Assembly: GCA_016098155.1 (NCBI GenBank) | Contig: JAAAJB010000118.1 | Coordinates: 1-64,000 of the forward strand | Origin: Actinomortierella ambigua | Taxonomy: Eukaryota > Mortierellomycota > Mortierellomycetes > Mortierellales > Mortierellaceae | Length of the DNA: 64,000 nt | Direction of reading: 5' to 3' | In this document: one piece after another, positions 47,095-57,095 of the stretch | Position numbering within the stretch: position 1 is the stretch's first letter | Layout of the letters: each line of letters begins with the position of its first letter | Program-made: the position numbers and the translations under genes | Notes under the pieces: generated by a model | The model's input: only the letters and a program-made list of their open reading frames with translations | Databases searched by the model: none | Told to the model about the DNA's origin: nothing

Positions 47095-50000
47095 ATGGCA
47101 ACTGTGGCTACGAGCGGTCCAAAAGTCCAGGAGGACGAGGTCCGGACCCTGAGTGGCGGCGAGGTCAATCAGCCCCCAACTGACAACATCCAAGAGGACT
47201 TTCCTCCTGACAACCTCCCTCAGTTCACTGTAAGTAAGGGCCTTTGGGACCCACCGACACAAACCTCACTCCACCCCCCCCATCCCAGAGTTCAGGGTTG
47301 CCCCTGTCATTGAAAGCCGCCGGCTGTTTCTTTTATTGCGAAGCAAAAGCTTATTTAACTCTTTTTTTATTTTTTTTTGTTGCTTCTCTTCACGTTATCT
47401 TATGCTACGAATGGGGGTGTGGGTGGCAACGATAGCTTCGTTCGGTGGTTGTTGGTCTGATGATTGGCGTGCTGTTGTGTTTCACCAACATGTACTTTGG
47501 CTTGCAGACAGGTATGTACTTGCCTCGACTTTTTTCGACATTACTCTCATTGGACTTCATTGCATGCATGGCACAATGGGGAGGAGCAGACAGACATTTG
47601 AAATCAACTTGAAGGCGGCGCGTGCTTTGGGAGGAAACCGCAGGTGGGCTGTGCAGGGTCCTTCCCCCCCTGTTATAACCTTTTGCATGGCTGAATTCGT
47701 CAGGACATTCGACCAAGCGTCCGTTGCCCGTTGTTGTTTAGTGGAAGTATCATGGCTGGTCTTTCACACCACAACAGGAGGGGACGGGTAAATATCACCT
47801 TCTCCTTGTTTTCTTTACGCGGGAGAAGTGGGAGTGGGAAAAAAAAAACAAGTTTTCTCTGGGTCTTTGCAGTGTTTACAGATTTGATGCTCATCCGTTG
47901 TACTCTACACAAAAAAAATTAGGCTGGATCAGCATGATGAGTCTTCAGGCGTCGATTTTGTCCTTTGCCATCTTCCGCGCCCTCAAAAAGCACCTCAAGG
48001 TACCCTTTGGCCCTGCCGAGAACATCTTTTTACAATCGACGGCGGTGGCGACTGGCACCTTGCCTCTGGCGGCCGGCTTTGTCGGTATCATCCCGGCACT
48101 GCAGATGATGACCAAAGAAGACAACCCCTCGGGACCCATGTTTCTGACAACGGGCGAGTTGATTCTGTGGTCGATCGCCATCGCGTTCTTCGGCGTCTTT
48201 ATCGCCGTCCCGCTGCGCAAGCAGGTGATTGTCCGAGAGAAGCTCCCCTTCCCCTCGGGCACGGCCACCGCTCAGATGATCAGTGTCCTCCACCACACGC
48301 CGCTCAAAGTCCGTGACCAGACTATTCACCCTCCAGCCACCTCGGCCACCTCGACCGCAACCGCCAACACTGCTCTTCTTCGCCGCCGCCAAGCCAACCG
48401 CCTCTTGAGCATGGATGAGGAGGCTGGCAGGGAGCTTGTCCAGGGCGCTCCAATCAAGACTTACAACAGTTTCTCGGCCCGAGTCGCGGATACAGACGCA
48501 TATCCTTCTGGCAGTGGATCATCTTCCCCGCCAGAGGGTCTTCCCACGTCAGTTCAACAACAGCAGCAACATCCTCACCATCACCACGAGCATCAGGATG
48601 GCAGGAACGTTACCGAAGCAGGTGCTGTCGAGGCTGTCGAAGAAGACTTTGAGATTGAGGGCGAAGGCGGACAGGGCTTCAAGCTCAACAAGGACTTTTC
48701 ATCGGGCGAGACCTGGGCGACAAACATGTGGGCGCTGGGTCTGTCATTTTTCGCTTCGGGCACATATACCGTTCTCTCCTACTTCTTCCCCGTCGTTGGT
48801 GCCATCCCGATCTTTGACTGGCTCACAGGCAACACCGTGACGATCGGCGGCACCTGGCAATGGTTCTTCACGCCGTCGCTTAGTTACATTGGACAAGGCA
48901 TCATCATGGGCTTCCCTACCACGGCGTCGATGCTGCTCGGATGTGTGGTTGGCTGGGGAATTTTGTCCCCCATCGCGACCAAGCTCAAGTGGGTCACCGG
49001 CCCCGTCAGCAGCTCCAACAACGGTGCCCGTGGATGGATCCTCTGGGTCTCGCTCGGCGTCATGATCGCCGAGGCCGTGGTATCGCTGCTAGTAGTCGTG
49101 ACACTGTCCCTGATCTCGCACTACCGCTACCGCGCCCGAGTCCGCCGCCTGACTGAACGTGCCCAGGCGATCGAGCGCGCCCGCGCTCAGGCGGAGCAGA
49201 CAGGTCATGCGGATGACGCAGAGGCATTGGCGCATGAGATTGAGCTCGCACGGCGGGAGGAAGAGGACGATGCGCCCGAAAGTGAGCTGGTCCCGCTCAA
49301 GATGTGGGTCATTGGCCTGATCCTGTCGTCTGCGCTGTGTCTGCTGTTGATCTGGGTCATCTTTAAGGACCAACACATGCCCGTCTACGCCACGCTGCTG
49401 GCATTGGTCCTCGGCTCGCTGTTGTCCGTGCTCGGTGTCCGTGCCCTGGGCTCGACGGACCTGAACCCGGTCAGTGGTATCGGCAAGGTGTCGCAGTTTG
49501 TCTTTGCCGGAGTCGTACCTGGCAACATTGTCGCCAACTTGATTGCAGGTGGCATCGCCGAGGCCGGTGCGCAACAGGCGGGTGATTTGATGCAGGATCT
49601 CAAGACGGGTCATCTGATGGGCGCCTCACCCAAGGCCCAGTTCTATGGTCAGCTCATTGGTTCGGTCGCGTCCGTGTTCATCTCGACGGGCGTCTACCAG
49701 TTGTACTCGAACGCTTACTCGCTCCCCAGCAGCACCTTCCCGGTCCCGACGGCCCAGGTCTGGCTGCAGCTGGCCCGCCTCGTCAACGGCCAGTCGCTGC
49801 CACAACATACGGGTCCATTTATCTGGGGGTTTGCAGCGCTCTTTTCCGTCTTGACGCTGATCTCGTCCATCTTCTCTGACACGACTTTGCTCAAGACCAA
49901 GGACGGTCAGCCGCGGACCCGCCCACACTGGGTGGCTTGGATCCCGAACGGCATCGCGTTTGCGATCGGCATGTACAACCTGCCCAACTTTACACTGGCG

Positions 50001-50231
50001 CGCTTCATCGGCGGCGTGATCTCGCTGTGGTGGGACCATCACTGCGCCAAGTATGCTGGCACGCCCAAGGCCAAGTACGCGCAGTTGGGCCGCGTGTTTT
50101 TGATCATCATTGCTTCGGGTTTTGTGCTTGGCGAGGGCACCTTCTCCATTGTCAACCTCGTTCTCAAGACAGCAAAGGTTCCCTCGGCCTCTTGCAAGGG
50201 CTGTTATGCCGGCATGTGTTCCTGTAACTAG
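47095..50231 (+). CDS. OPT-family oligopeptide/metal-chelate transporter
   Basis: Exons 47095-47229, 47436-47511 and 47923-50231 close in phase and give 839 residues. The family is recognised by the first membrane segment VGLMIGVLLCFTNMYFGLQT, directly followed by GWISMMSLQASIL and later KLPFPSGTATAQM. It resembles the YGL114W/YSL-like branch of OPT carriers rather than classical Opt1. A cytosolic loop at about 155-275 is rich in Gln, His and acidic residues, and a second at about 420-480 is charged and helical. About 14-16 hydrophobic segments can be counted. The C-terminus ends CKGCYAGMCSCN, with four cysteines in the last 12 residues, an unusual tail that could bind metal. The substrate is unknown: peptides or metal chelates are the family range. 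The second exon (76 bases) carries most of the first membrane helix. Confidence 0.93.
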
Positions 50232-50849
50232 ACACGTTTATTTTTGCCCCCTTTTAATTCTTTTGTTGTTCGACCGATGTAGAGACTACAAAGTGTTCTC
50301 TAGATTTATTCCCGTTTGCCATATAAACAATATATATGTTTGCTGAGCCATCTCTCATGGAAAGAGGAAGTAAAGGTGTTCTGAGCCATAATTCTCCCAC
50401 GGGTAGCTACAAAAATACCGAGACGAGTCCATAAAAATACCCTATGGTCAACACCGACACATGGCTCACCACGCAAGTATTTTTGTCACGAAGGGTCACT
50501 GTGCTTCAAAGAGCCTACTTACACTGACGTCTTTCACTCGCCCACATCTTTCACATAATACCAAGGCCTCATATCTTGTCTCTTGTCTCTTTCTCTTTCT
50601 TCTCTCTTTCTTCACTCTTCCTTTTCCTTTGTCCTTTGTCCTTTGCTATCCGAAATCAGTTACTGTTCCTTTTTTTTTCTGCATCTCGAATAGCTACATT
50701 GACATTGTTCCTATCCTTTACACATCCCTTCTCCGCAATCCCTTTTTTTCTCTTAGCAAGAAAAGGCCGTTTTTTTTGTTTACTCCATCTTGACTTGTTC
50801 TTGAATCACACCTACCCTATCTCAAGGTCACTTCTTGTTCATTTTGACT
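50232..50849 (+). other. Intergenic region and leader of the MATA-HMG gene
   Basis: About 600 bases. The second half (50570-50790) is T- and CT-rich. No gene or clear TATA box seen. Confidence 0.5.
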
Positions 50850-53800
50850 ATGAAAGACTTTTTGTCCAAAGTCTTTGATCTGAAGCAGCATGGGTCCAGT
50901 CAACATCATCCAACGGATGCCAATAACGGCAGCAGCAGCAGCAACAACAACACCAGCAACACCAAACCGAGCGATGGAATGAGCTGCCAGAACACTCACC
51001 AAGACGTTTCTGGTCAGACAGCCGCCGACACCGAAGCGATCGTCGCAGATGCGTTGCTGCCGTCCTCCTTGCCTAGCTCACCCGAGCTGGCGCCTGCAAC
51101 GTCGACGGGAGCGACCCGTGCCTCAAAGTTTCTGCAGCGTACACTTCGTCCCTTGCAAAAGATCCAGACTTTGCTGCGCTCGCCTCCGCTCGGCCCTTCC
51201 ACGCCGCGTCAGCAGCAGCCCACCACAGACGCAAGTCCGCTGTCGCCCATGGCGGGTCTGTTGCCGGCACCGGCTTTGAATTTAGTTCCAAGGCAGCCGT
51301 GCCCCAAGGGCGAGGCTTCTTCGTCGCTCACGACAGTCTGGTCACCGACGGTCATCCTTCCCGACACGCCAACGGCATGGTCATTTGCTGGATCGCTCTC
51401 GCAGATGGGTTCAGCCGCGCAGGGATCTTCTTCTTCTTCTGCCTCTGCCGCTTCTGCTACTTCTGCTGCTGTTGCGGTTGCAGAATCTTTGCCTTCCTTT
51501 GCCTCTGATGGTGCCGATTCCAAGAGCACCGCCGTCCAGGCTTCGTTCACGCCCAACGCTTACTCTGCCGAACTGATGGACACCCTGATGTTCACGCAGC
51601 TACTGACGAGCAGCATGGCCGCCATGTCGTCCCAGTCGTCTTCTTCGACAAACGACCCTTCCTCGTCCACTGCCCCCACCACAACTACTACTGCTGCCAC
51701 CACCCGCACGACTCGCCGCACGACGTTGCTCCAAAAGGAGAAGGAACAAAAACTCATGACGCCTGCGGCATCCAGCCTCGACCGGTTCAACAAGCCACTC
51801 CCAAATCTGCCTCCCAGCACCAGCACCACCACTAGGGCCAAAGCTTCAGCCGCGACAAAATCCCTGTCCTCTTCTTCATCCTCCTCTGCAGCGTCATCAT
51901 CGACACAGAAGCCAAAGCCACCGCCATCAAGAGCATCAGCAGCAGCGTCAGCCTCCCCGCTTCCCCTCATGCCTGCGCCGACGCCCAACGCGGCCGCGAT
52001 CTACTTCCCACCGAGCATGTCAGCGCTGCACCAGAAGCGGCGCAAGCTCAAGCGCCATGCCCAACGGGTGCCGCGGCCCAAGAACTGCTTCATGTTTTAC
52101 CGGTCCAAGATCCTGCCCGCGATCATGGCCGAGTGGGGTGGCCTGGTCAACAACCGCATCCTGTCCACCATCGCGGCCGAGCGCTGGCGGTCCGACGAGT
52201 CGGACGAGGTCCGAAGGTATTACCAGCTGTTGGCCCGTCAGGGCAATGAGGAGCATCGCCGCATTCACCCGGATTACAAGTATGCTGCAGCAGCTGCAGC
52301 AGCAGCTGCTACTGCTGCTGCTCCTTCTTCGTCCGCAGGTCACGGTGGTCGTAGTACTACGAACGGAAAAGGTGGGAAGAGTAAGGAGGGAAGGGCATGG
52401 GAGGAAGATGGTGATGATGAAGAAGATGATGAAGAAGAGGACGACGAGGAGGACGACGGCGACAGAGACAATGACGTTGCGATGGACTATGAGCGTGTCG
52501 AAGCGAAGAAACACACTCGTAGCTCCTATGATGGCGACGATATGGACAGCGAGGATGAAGATGATGACGACGACGACGATGACGACATGTACGTGCCGAG
52601 CAACGGCACCGCTTCCTCCCGCAGGTCGACTCGACGTGTGGCATTCGCCCAACGACTCGCGACCGATGCATGCCGCCGCCTCCTCCAGGGCAGCAGCCGC
52701 CAGGGCTCACCAGCCACAACAGTCGACAAGGTTCGTTCCCGACGCCGGGGCGGCGCCGCTTCTGGATCGACGGCACTGACTTTGAGTCGACCCAAAACTC
52801 GCCTAGGTGGAAGTGGTCGTACTGCCGCCCACCAGAGGAGAAGCACAACAACAACAACAACAACAAGCACAAAGCATCCTTTCAACACCAGCGCCGCCGG
52901 CCTATCATCGTCCGTGATGACCATGGCCACGTCCACGCCTTCGTTATTGGTCACGACCCCCGTCTCGCCCTCAGTGCTGGCGCGCTTCACCTCGACGGCC
53001 GATGGCGACTATTTCGGCGGCGTGCCTCTGATTGCTCCCCTGTCGGCCCTGGGTCTGCACTCTTCTTCTTCGCCGTCTCCTTCGTTTACAAACATTTCCG
53101 CCGCCGCCGCCGCCGCTCCCTTCCACTACCTTCCGTCCTTGTCGCCCGCTGGCCAGCTCGGCGCCTTGGCCTTTGACAACAGCAGTGCTGTCACGCTGGT
53201 CGACGACCCACAACAGGCAAACAACATGCTCCAGGCGTGGCCGACCATCGTCGCTGCCCCACCACCAGAGACGTCCTTTGCTGGTGGTAGGAATGGCGGA
53301 GGAGGTGGTGGTGTTTTCAAGCATCCGACAGAGGATGGCCAAGGCGATATCACGATGCTGGATACGACAACAACAACAACAACAACATCGTCATCCACAG
53401 CAGGAGCAGCAGCAGCAACAACAACAACCACTGCAACAGCCGCATCAAAGTCGATGGCTCCGATGGCTCCGATGGCATCATTTCCCAAGCTCTTGTCGAT
53501 GCCCGATGGCACGGGCTATGGCTATTACAGCGGCGGCGGTGTCGGTGGCGGCCACAGCAACAACATCCACCACGACCACAAAAAGCTGTTGCTCGCAACA
53601 GCCGATCCCAGGTGGCTCCAAACGCTGCCGCCAGCAGTCGCGGCGGCCCAGGCCGATCCGCTCCAGGTCTTGCAGAGCATGTATCAGCTGTACAATACCG
53701 GTGGTGGCCTTCAGGTTCCACCAACATCATCGCCGTACCTGGCCTTTCCTGGCAATGCTCTCATGCAACAACCGCCACCACCACTACCACCATCACTGCC

Positions 53801-54512
53801 TTTGATGTGTCTCGACCCAACTTTGCCCTGGCTGAACAAGTCCATTGGCGGTGCGTTCCAGCAGGGCCAACAGTTTCTTCCTTTTCAGCAGCATCAACAG
53901 CATCTGCATCAACAGCATCAACAGCAACAGCAGCAGCAGCAGCACAACCCCATGAATGCAGCCTTCTTCCCTACAAATCTCCTAAAGCCAACAGGAAGTG
54001 GCCTCGCCACTCTCAACGACAACAGCAACAACAACAACAACAACAACGCTTTTGACTCCTTCTTCGACTTTGTCCTTCAAACCCCAACATCCGCTTCCTT
54101 CCCCTCCTCCGCTTCCTCGTCCTATCCCCTGCAGGAGAACAACGCTTCCACCCTCTTTGAGCCACCCCCCGCTACAACACCTGCCATGCCCGCCTTCCTT
54201 CAAGAGCAACATCCTCCTCCCATGGAACCTTTTTCTTCTTCTTCTTCTTCTTCTTCATCCTCCTCCCTCCAGCGCCGAGGGTCGGTCGCTTCGACCTGGA
54301 CCACGCTCTCGACGCTTTCATCCTTGTCTTCACTATCGTCCTCATCATCATCGTCAGCATCACCATCATCGATATCAACGGATCGAAGCGCGTTCTTGAT
54401 CCCTCCACCCTCCACCACCGAGCCCTTGTTCCAGTCCTTTGCTTCGATAGGACAACAACCATCTTCATCACCATCATCATCACCACCATCACCATCACCA
54501 CCATCATCATAG
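50850..54512 (+). CDS. MATA-type HMG-box transcription factor
   Basis: A single exon of 1220 residues. The HMG box lies at about 400-478 and starts RVPRPKNCFMFYRSKI, followed by ILSTIAAERWRSDESDEV and YYQLLARQGNEEHRRIHPDYKY. That pattern (PRPxNxFxxYR, then HPDYKY) is the MATA/SOX-like HMG class of fungal mating-type and Ste11-like regulators, not the NHP6 class. The rest is low complexity: S/T/A-rich N-terminus, Asp/Glu-rich block at about 517-581, Thr and Gly runs, poly-Gln near 1013-1032 and poly-Ser near 1128-1140. The expected role is a sequence-specific nuclear activator or repressor. It lies beside an OPT transporter rather than beside the TPT/RNA-helicase pair typical of Mucoromycota sex loci, so I do not call it sexM/sexP. 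ATG 50850 is the first ATG of the frame. Confidence 0.88.
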   Translation: MKDFLSKVFDLKQHGSSQHHPTDANNGSSSSNNNTSNTKPSDGMSCQNTHQDVSGQTAADTEAIVADALLPSSLPSSPELAPATSTGATRASKFLQRTLRPLQKIQTLLRSPPLGPSTPRQQQPTTDASPLSPMAGLLPAPALNLVPRQPCPKGEASSSLTTVWSPTVILPDTPTAWSFAGSLSQMGSAAQGSSSSSASAASATSAAVAVAESLPSFASDGADSKSTAVQASFTPNAYSAELMDTLMFTQLLTSSMAAMSSQSSSSTNDPSSSTAPTTTTTAATTRTTRRTTLLQKEKEQKLMTPAASSLDRFNKPLPNLPPSTSTTTRAKASAATKSLSSSSSSSAASSSTQKPKPPPSRASAAASASPLPLMPAPTPNAAAIYFPPSMSALHQKRRKLKRHAQRVPRPKNCFMFYRSKILPAIMAEWGGLVNNRILSTIAAERWRSDESDEVRRYYQLLARQGNEEHRRIHPDYKYAAAAAAAAATAAAPSSSAGHGGRSTTNGKGGKSKEGRAWEEDGDDEEDDEEEDDEEDDGDRDNDVAMDYERVEAKKHTRSSYDGDDMDSEDEDDDDDDDDDMYVPSNGTASSRRSTRRVAFAQRLATDACRRLLQGSSRQGSPATTVDKVRSRRRGGAASGSTALTLSRPKTRLGGSGRTAAHQRRSTTTTTTTSTKHPFNTSAAGLSSSVMTMATSTPSLLVTTPVSPSVLARFTSTADGDYFGGVPLIAPLSALGLHSSSSPSPSFTNISAAAAAAPFHYLPSLSPAGQLGALAFDNSSAVTLVDDPQQANNMLQAWPTIVAAPPPETSFAGGRNGGGGGGVFKHPTEDGQGDITMLDTTTTTTTTSSSTAGAAAATTTTTATAASKSMAPMAPMASFPKLLSMPDGTGYGYYSGGGVGGGHSNNIHHDHKKLLLATADPRWLQTLPPAVAAAQADPLQVLQSMYQLYNTGGGLQVPPTSSPYLAFPGNALMQQPPPPLPPSLPLMCLDPTLPWLNKSIGGAFQQGQQFLPFQQHQQHLHQQHQQQQQQQQHNPMNAAFFPTNLLKPTGSGLATLNDNSNNNNNNNAFDSFFDFVLQTPTSASFPSSASSSYPLQENNASTLFEPPPATTPAMPAFLQEQHPPPMEPFSSSSSSSSSSSLQRRGSVASTWTTLSTLSSLSSLSSSSSSSASPSSISTDRSAFLIPPPSTTEPLFQSFASIGQQPSSSPSSSPPSPSPPSS

Positions 54513-55454
54513 ACATTTAGAATAGACAAGGGAGGGGGGGGGTTTTACCGCGGGAAGGGATTGTTTTTTTTTTATGAATACAAAGCTCGCAAACTTTCCT
54601 TTATTGGAGAAAGAAGAAGAAGGGGAATGGGAAAAATAAAAAGAACAGCCATTTGTTACAATAAAAAAAAAAAAAAATAAAAAGTGTGCCTTTTTGAATG
54701 TAAGAAAAAAAAATAATTCAAAAGCACATTTTGTCTGGGAAGAAGAAAGCAAGGGAAGAAAGAACATCAACTGAAAAAAAGGTGAGGTGGGAGCGAGCGT
54801 AAGAGTACACGTAGAATTACACTTCGTAAAAACGTGAGAAAAAAAAACCCATAACGAAAAAAAAAGAGAAAGACAAAACCACGAGAGGGAAACATATAAA
54901 TATCTCTGAACAAGAAAGAAGGTGTGCACAGAGAGAAAAAAAAAGAACAACTATGCAAAAGAAGAAGGGAAAAAAAAGGGGGGTTGGGGAGGCATATTGG
55001 TATGCAAATACAAGGGGGAGGTGTTGACAAAGCAAATAAAATGAAAAAAGGGTGGTTGTGGTTACACTTGAGTTAGAGTACAAGGAATCTGATGCAAAAG
55101 AAGAGGGGGGTTTGGTGTGAAGTGAGATGTGAGTAAAAAAAAAAAAAAAAGGGTAGCGATAACGATGGGGTATTATCAAGAAAAGGGAAGGGAGGAGAAG
55201 GAGGAGAGGAGGAGAGGCGGAGGCGTTCTCCGCATCAGTTGCAGCTCCGTGGAGGATGACAAAGCTGACAAACCGCCCAACAAGTGAACCAGAGAAGGGA
55301 AGGAGAGAGAGAGAGGGAGGGAGTGGGTGGAGCGAAACAGGGCATGGGCAAACAACCTGACAGGGAAGGAAAGCAACACATTGACTGTTTGGCCATGGTC
55401 CCCACGATGAGCTTTGTGTCAACCCTTAAAAAAAGGGCCAAAACAACATCCCCA
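54513..55454. other. Convergent 3' region between MATA-HMG and PUF genes
   Basis: About 940 bases, A-rich and purine-rich on the plus strand with several A runs (for example 54663-54677, 55135-55150) and a GA-rich segment at 55290-55320. It should contain the 3' UTRs of both convergent genes. No gene seen. Confidence 0.5.
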
Positions 55455-57035
55455 TTACATGTATCCGTAAGGGTTAAACTCGTTCATACCAATCATGCCA
55501 ACGTTGCCAAAGTGGTTCATCCCAGGAAAGCCAAAGCCCATCATGTTTCCATTGAGGTTGTTGCCCATGCCTGGGATAGGCATGCCGTTCGGGTTGTTCA
55601 TCCCGTTCATGTTGACGTTGTTGAGGTTGCCAACGCCGGGCATAGGCATGCCTCCCATCCCGTTCATGCCAGCCATGCCGTTCATCGTCGCCAGATTGCC
55701 GGGCATGCCGTTCATCCCCATCGCGCCCATGCTCATAGCCGCGTTCATGTTGAGGTTGCCAGGCATACCGTTCAGGCCGTTCAGGTGACCCATGTTGGGC
55801 ATCGCAAGGTGGTTCATCGTGTTGTTGTTGGCCATCTGCTCACGGTGCAGCTTGCCCTGAATGCGCTTGCCATAAGGCGTGTTGCGGATCGCAGGCAACA
55901 GTGGGCGGATGCACTCGACCAGCTAATTGAATCATGAAAAAAAATATATAACGAGTCCCTTGTGTGTAAGTCAAACATGAACTATTCGAAAAATAGAATA
56001 TTAAAAAACGAAGGCAGGCGCAAAAAGAACAGCAATGATAACAAAAGAAATAAAGAAATTACCTGCGCACGCTGGACGGGATCGGCATAATCGAGCGAGG
56101 TCTGGACGACATAGTTGGCATACGAATCGCGAAGCAGTTTGTCGAGACGTGACTTGTTGATCATCTCCTCAATGAGAAACTTGCGAGTCTCGGGCTCTGC
56201 CACGCGGATGCACTTCTCCATGACGTTGGAGCTAAACTTTTGGACAGAGAGCGCGCAGACGCTGCCGATGAAGCGGCGGATGAGAGCATCCGTAAAGCGG
56301 TTGTCCGCCAAATCGAGCACATACTGCACAACGTAGTTGCCAAAGGGATCCTGCACCAGCGTCAGGGCATTGTAGGTAATCTCGCGAACCAGCTGAATCT
56401 TTTGCGAAGGCGAGGCATGATCAATGCAGCGCTGGAGGACACAACAGCCGTGGCGGTGGGTGGCAACCTCGACGCAGTGCTCGCTGATGGCGTTGTAGAT
56501 GAACTGGTTATCCTCCGAGGCAAGGCGATTCAGACACTTTTGGATGACATGGTTGCCGTTCAGATCCTTGATCAGCGCGACGACACTGGGATTCAAAGCC
56601 ACCACCACGATAGCAATCTGCTGCGGAGTCGACAGCACTTCAATCATCTTTTGCGCTGCACGCGTGCCATGCATGTTGAGTGAGATGTTGACAAGCTCAG
56701 GCGCGACCGTGTTGACAATGATCGTGCGTTGCTCATCGCCGCAGTACTCCAGCAGCTTCTGGCACAGGTAGTTGCCAAAGGGGTCGGTCATGAGCTCCAC
56801 AAAGTGACCAAAGACTTCGTTGAAGATGATGTTGAGGTACTTTTCGTTCTGCTCCTCAAGCTTCTTCTGCAAATAGCGGCACCCATGCTGATCCTTGCAC
56901 AATGAGTAGATCTGCCCAATAAAGCCCTCCAGCATCGCACCAGAGAATCGGTTGGCTTCAACATCGGCGTTGGGGCGCTTCTGGTTGTTCTTCGAAGCAG
57001 ACTGGGGCTGTGGAGGCTGCTGAGATGACTGTTGC

Positions 57036-57095
<60 letters not shown>

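Noticed and set aside
47898..47922. Possible OPT start just before exon 3
   Set aside because: The sequence upstream of 47923 is intron; the true N-terminus comes from exons at 47095 and 47436, which supply the first membrane helix of the family.
50835..50849. Upstream extension of the MATA-HMG frame
   Set aside because: It begins with TTG; the first ATG of the frame is at 50850.
52020..52652. 210-codon minus-strand frame
   Set aside because: Shadow over the HMG box and acidic region of the MATA-HMG gene; Val/Ile runs derive from complement of GAC/GAT triplets.
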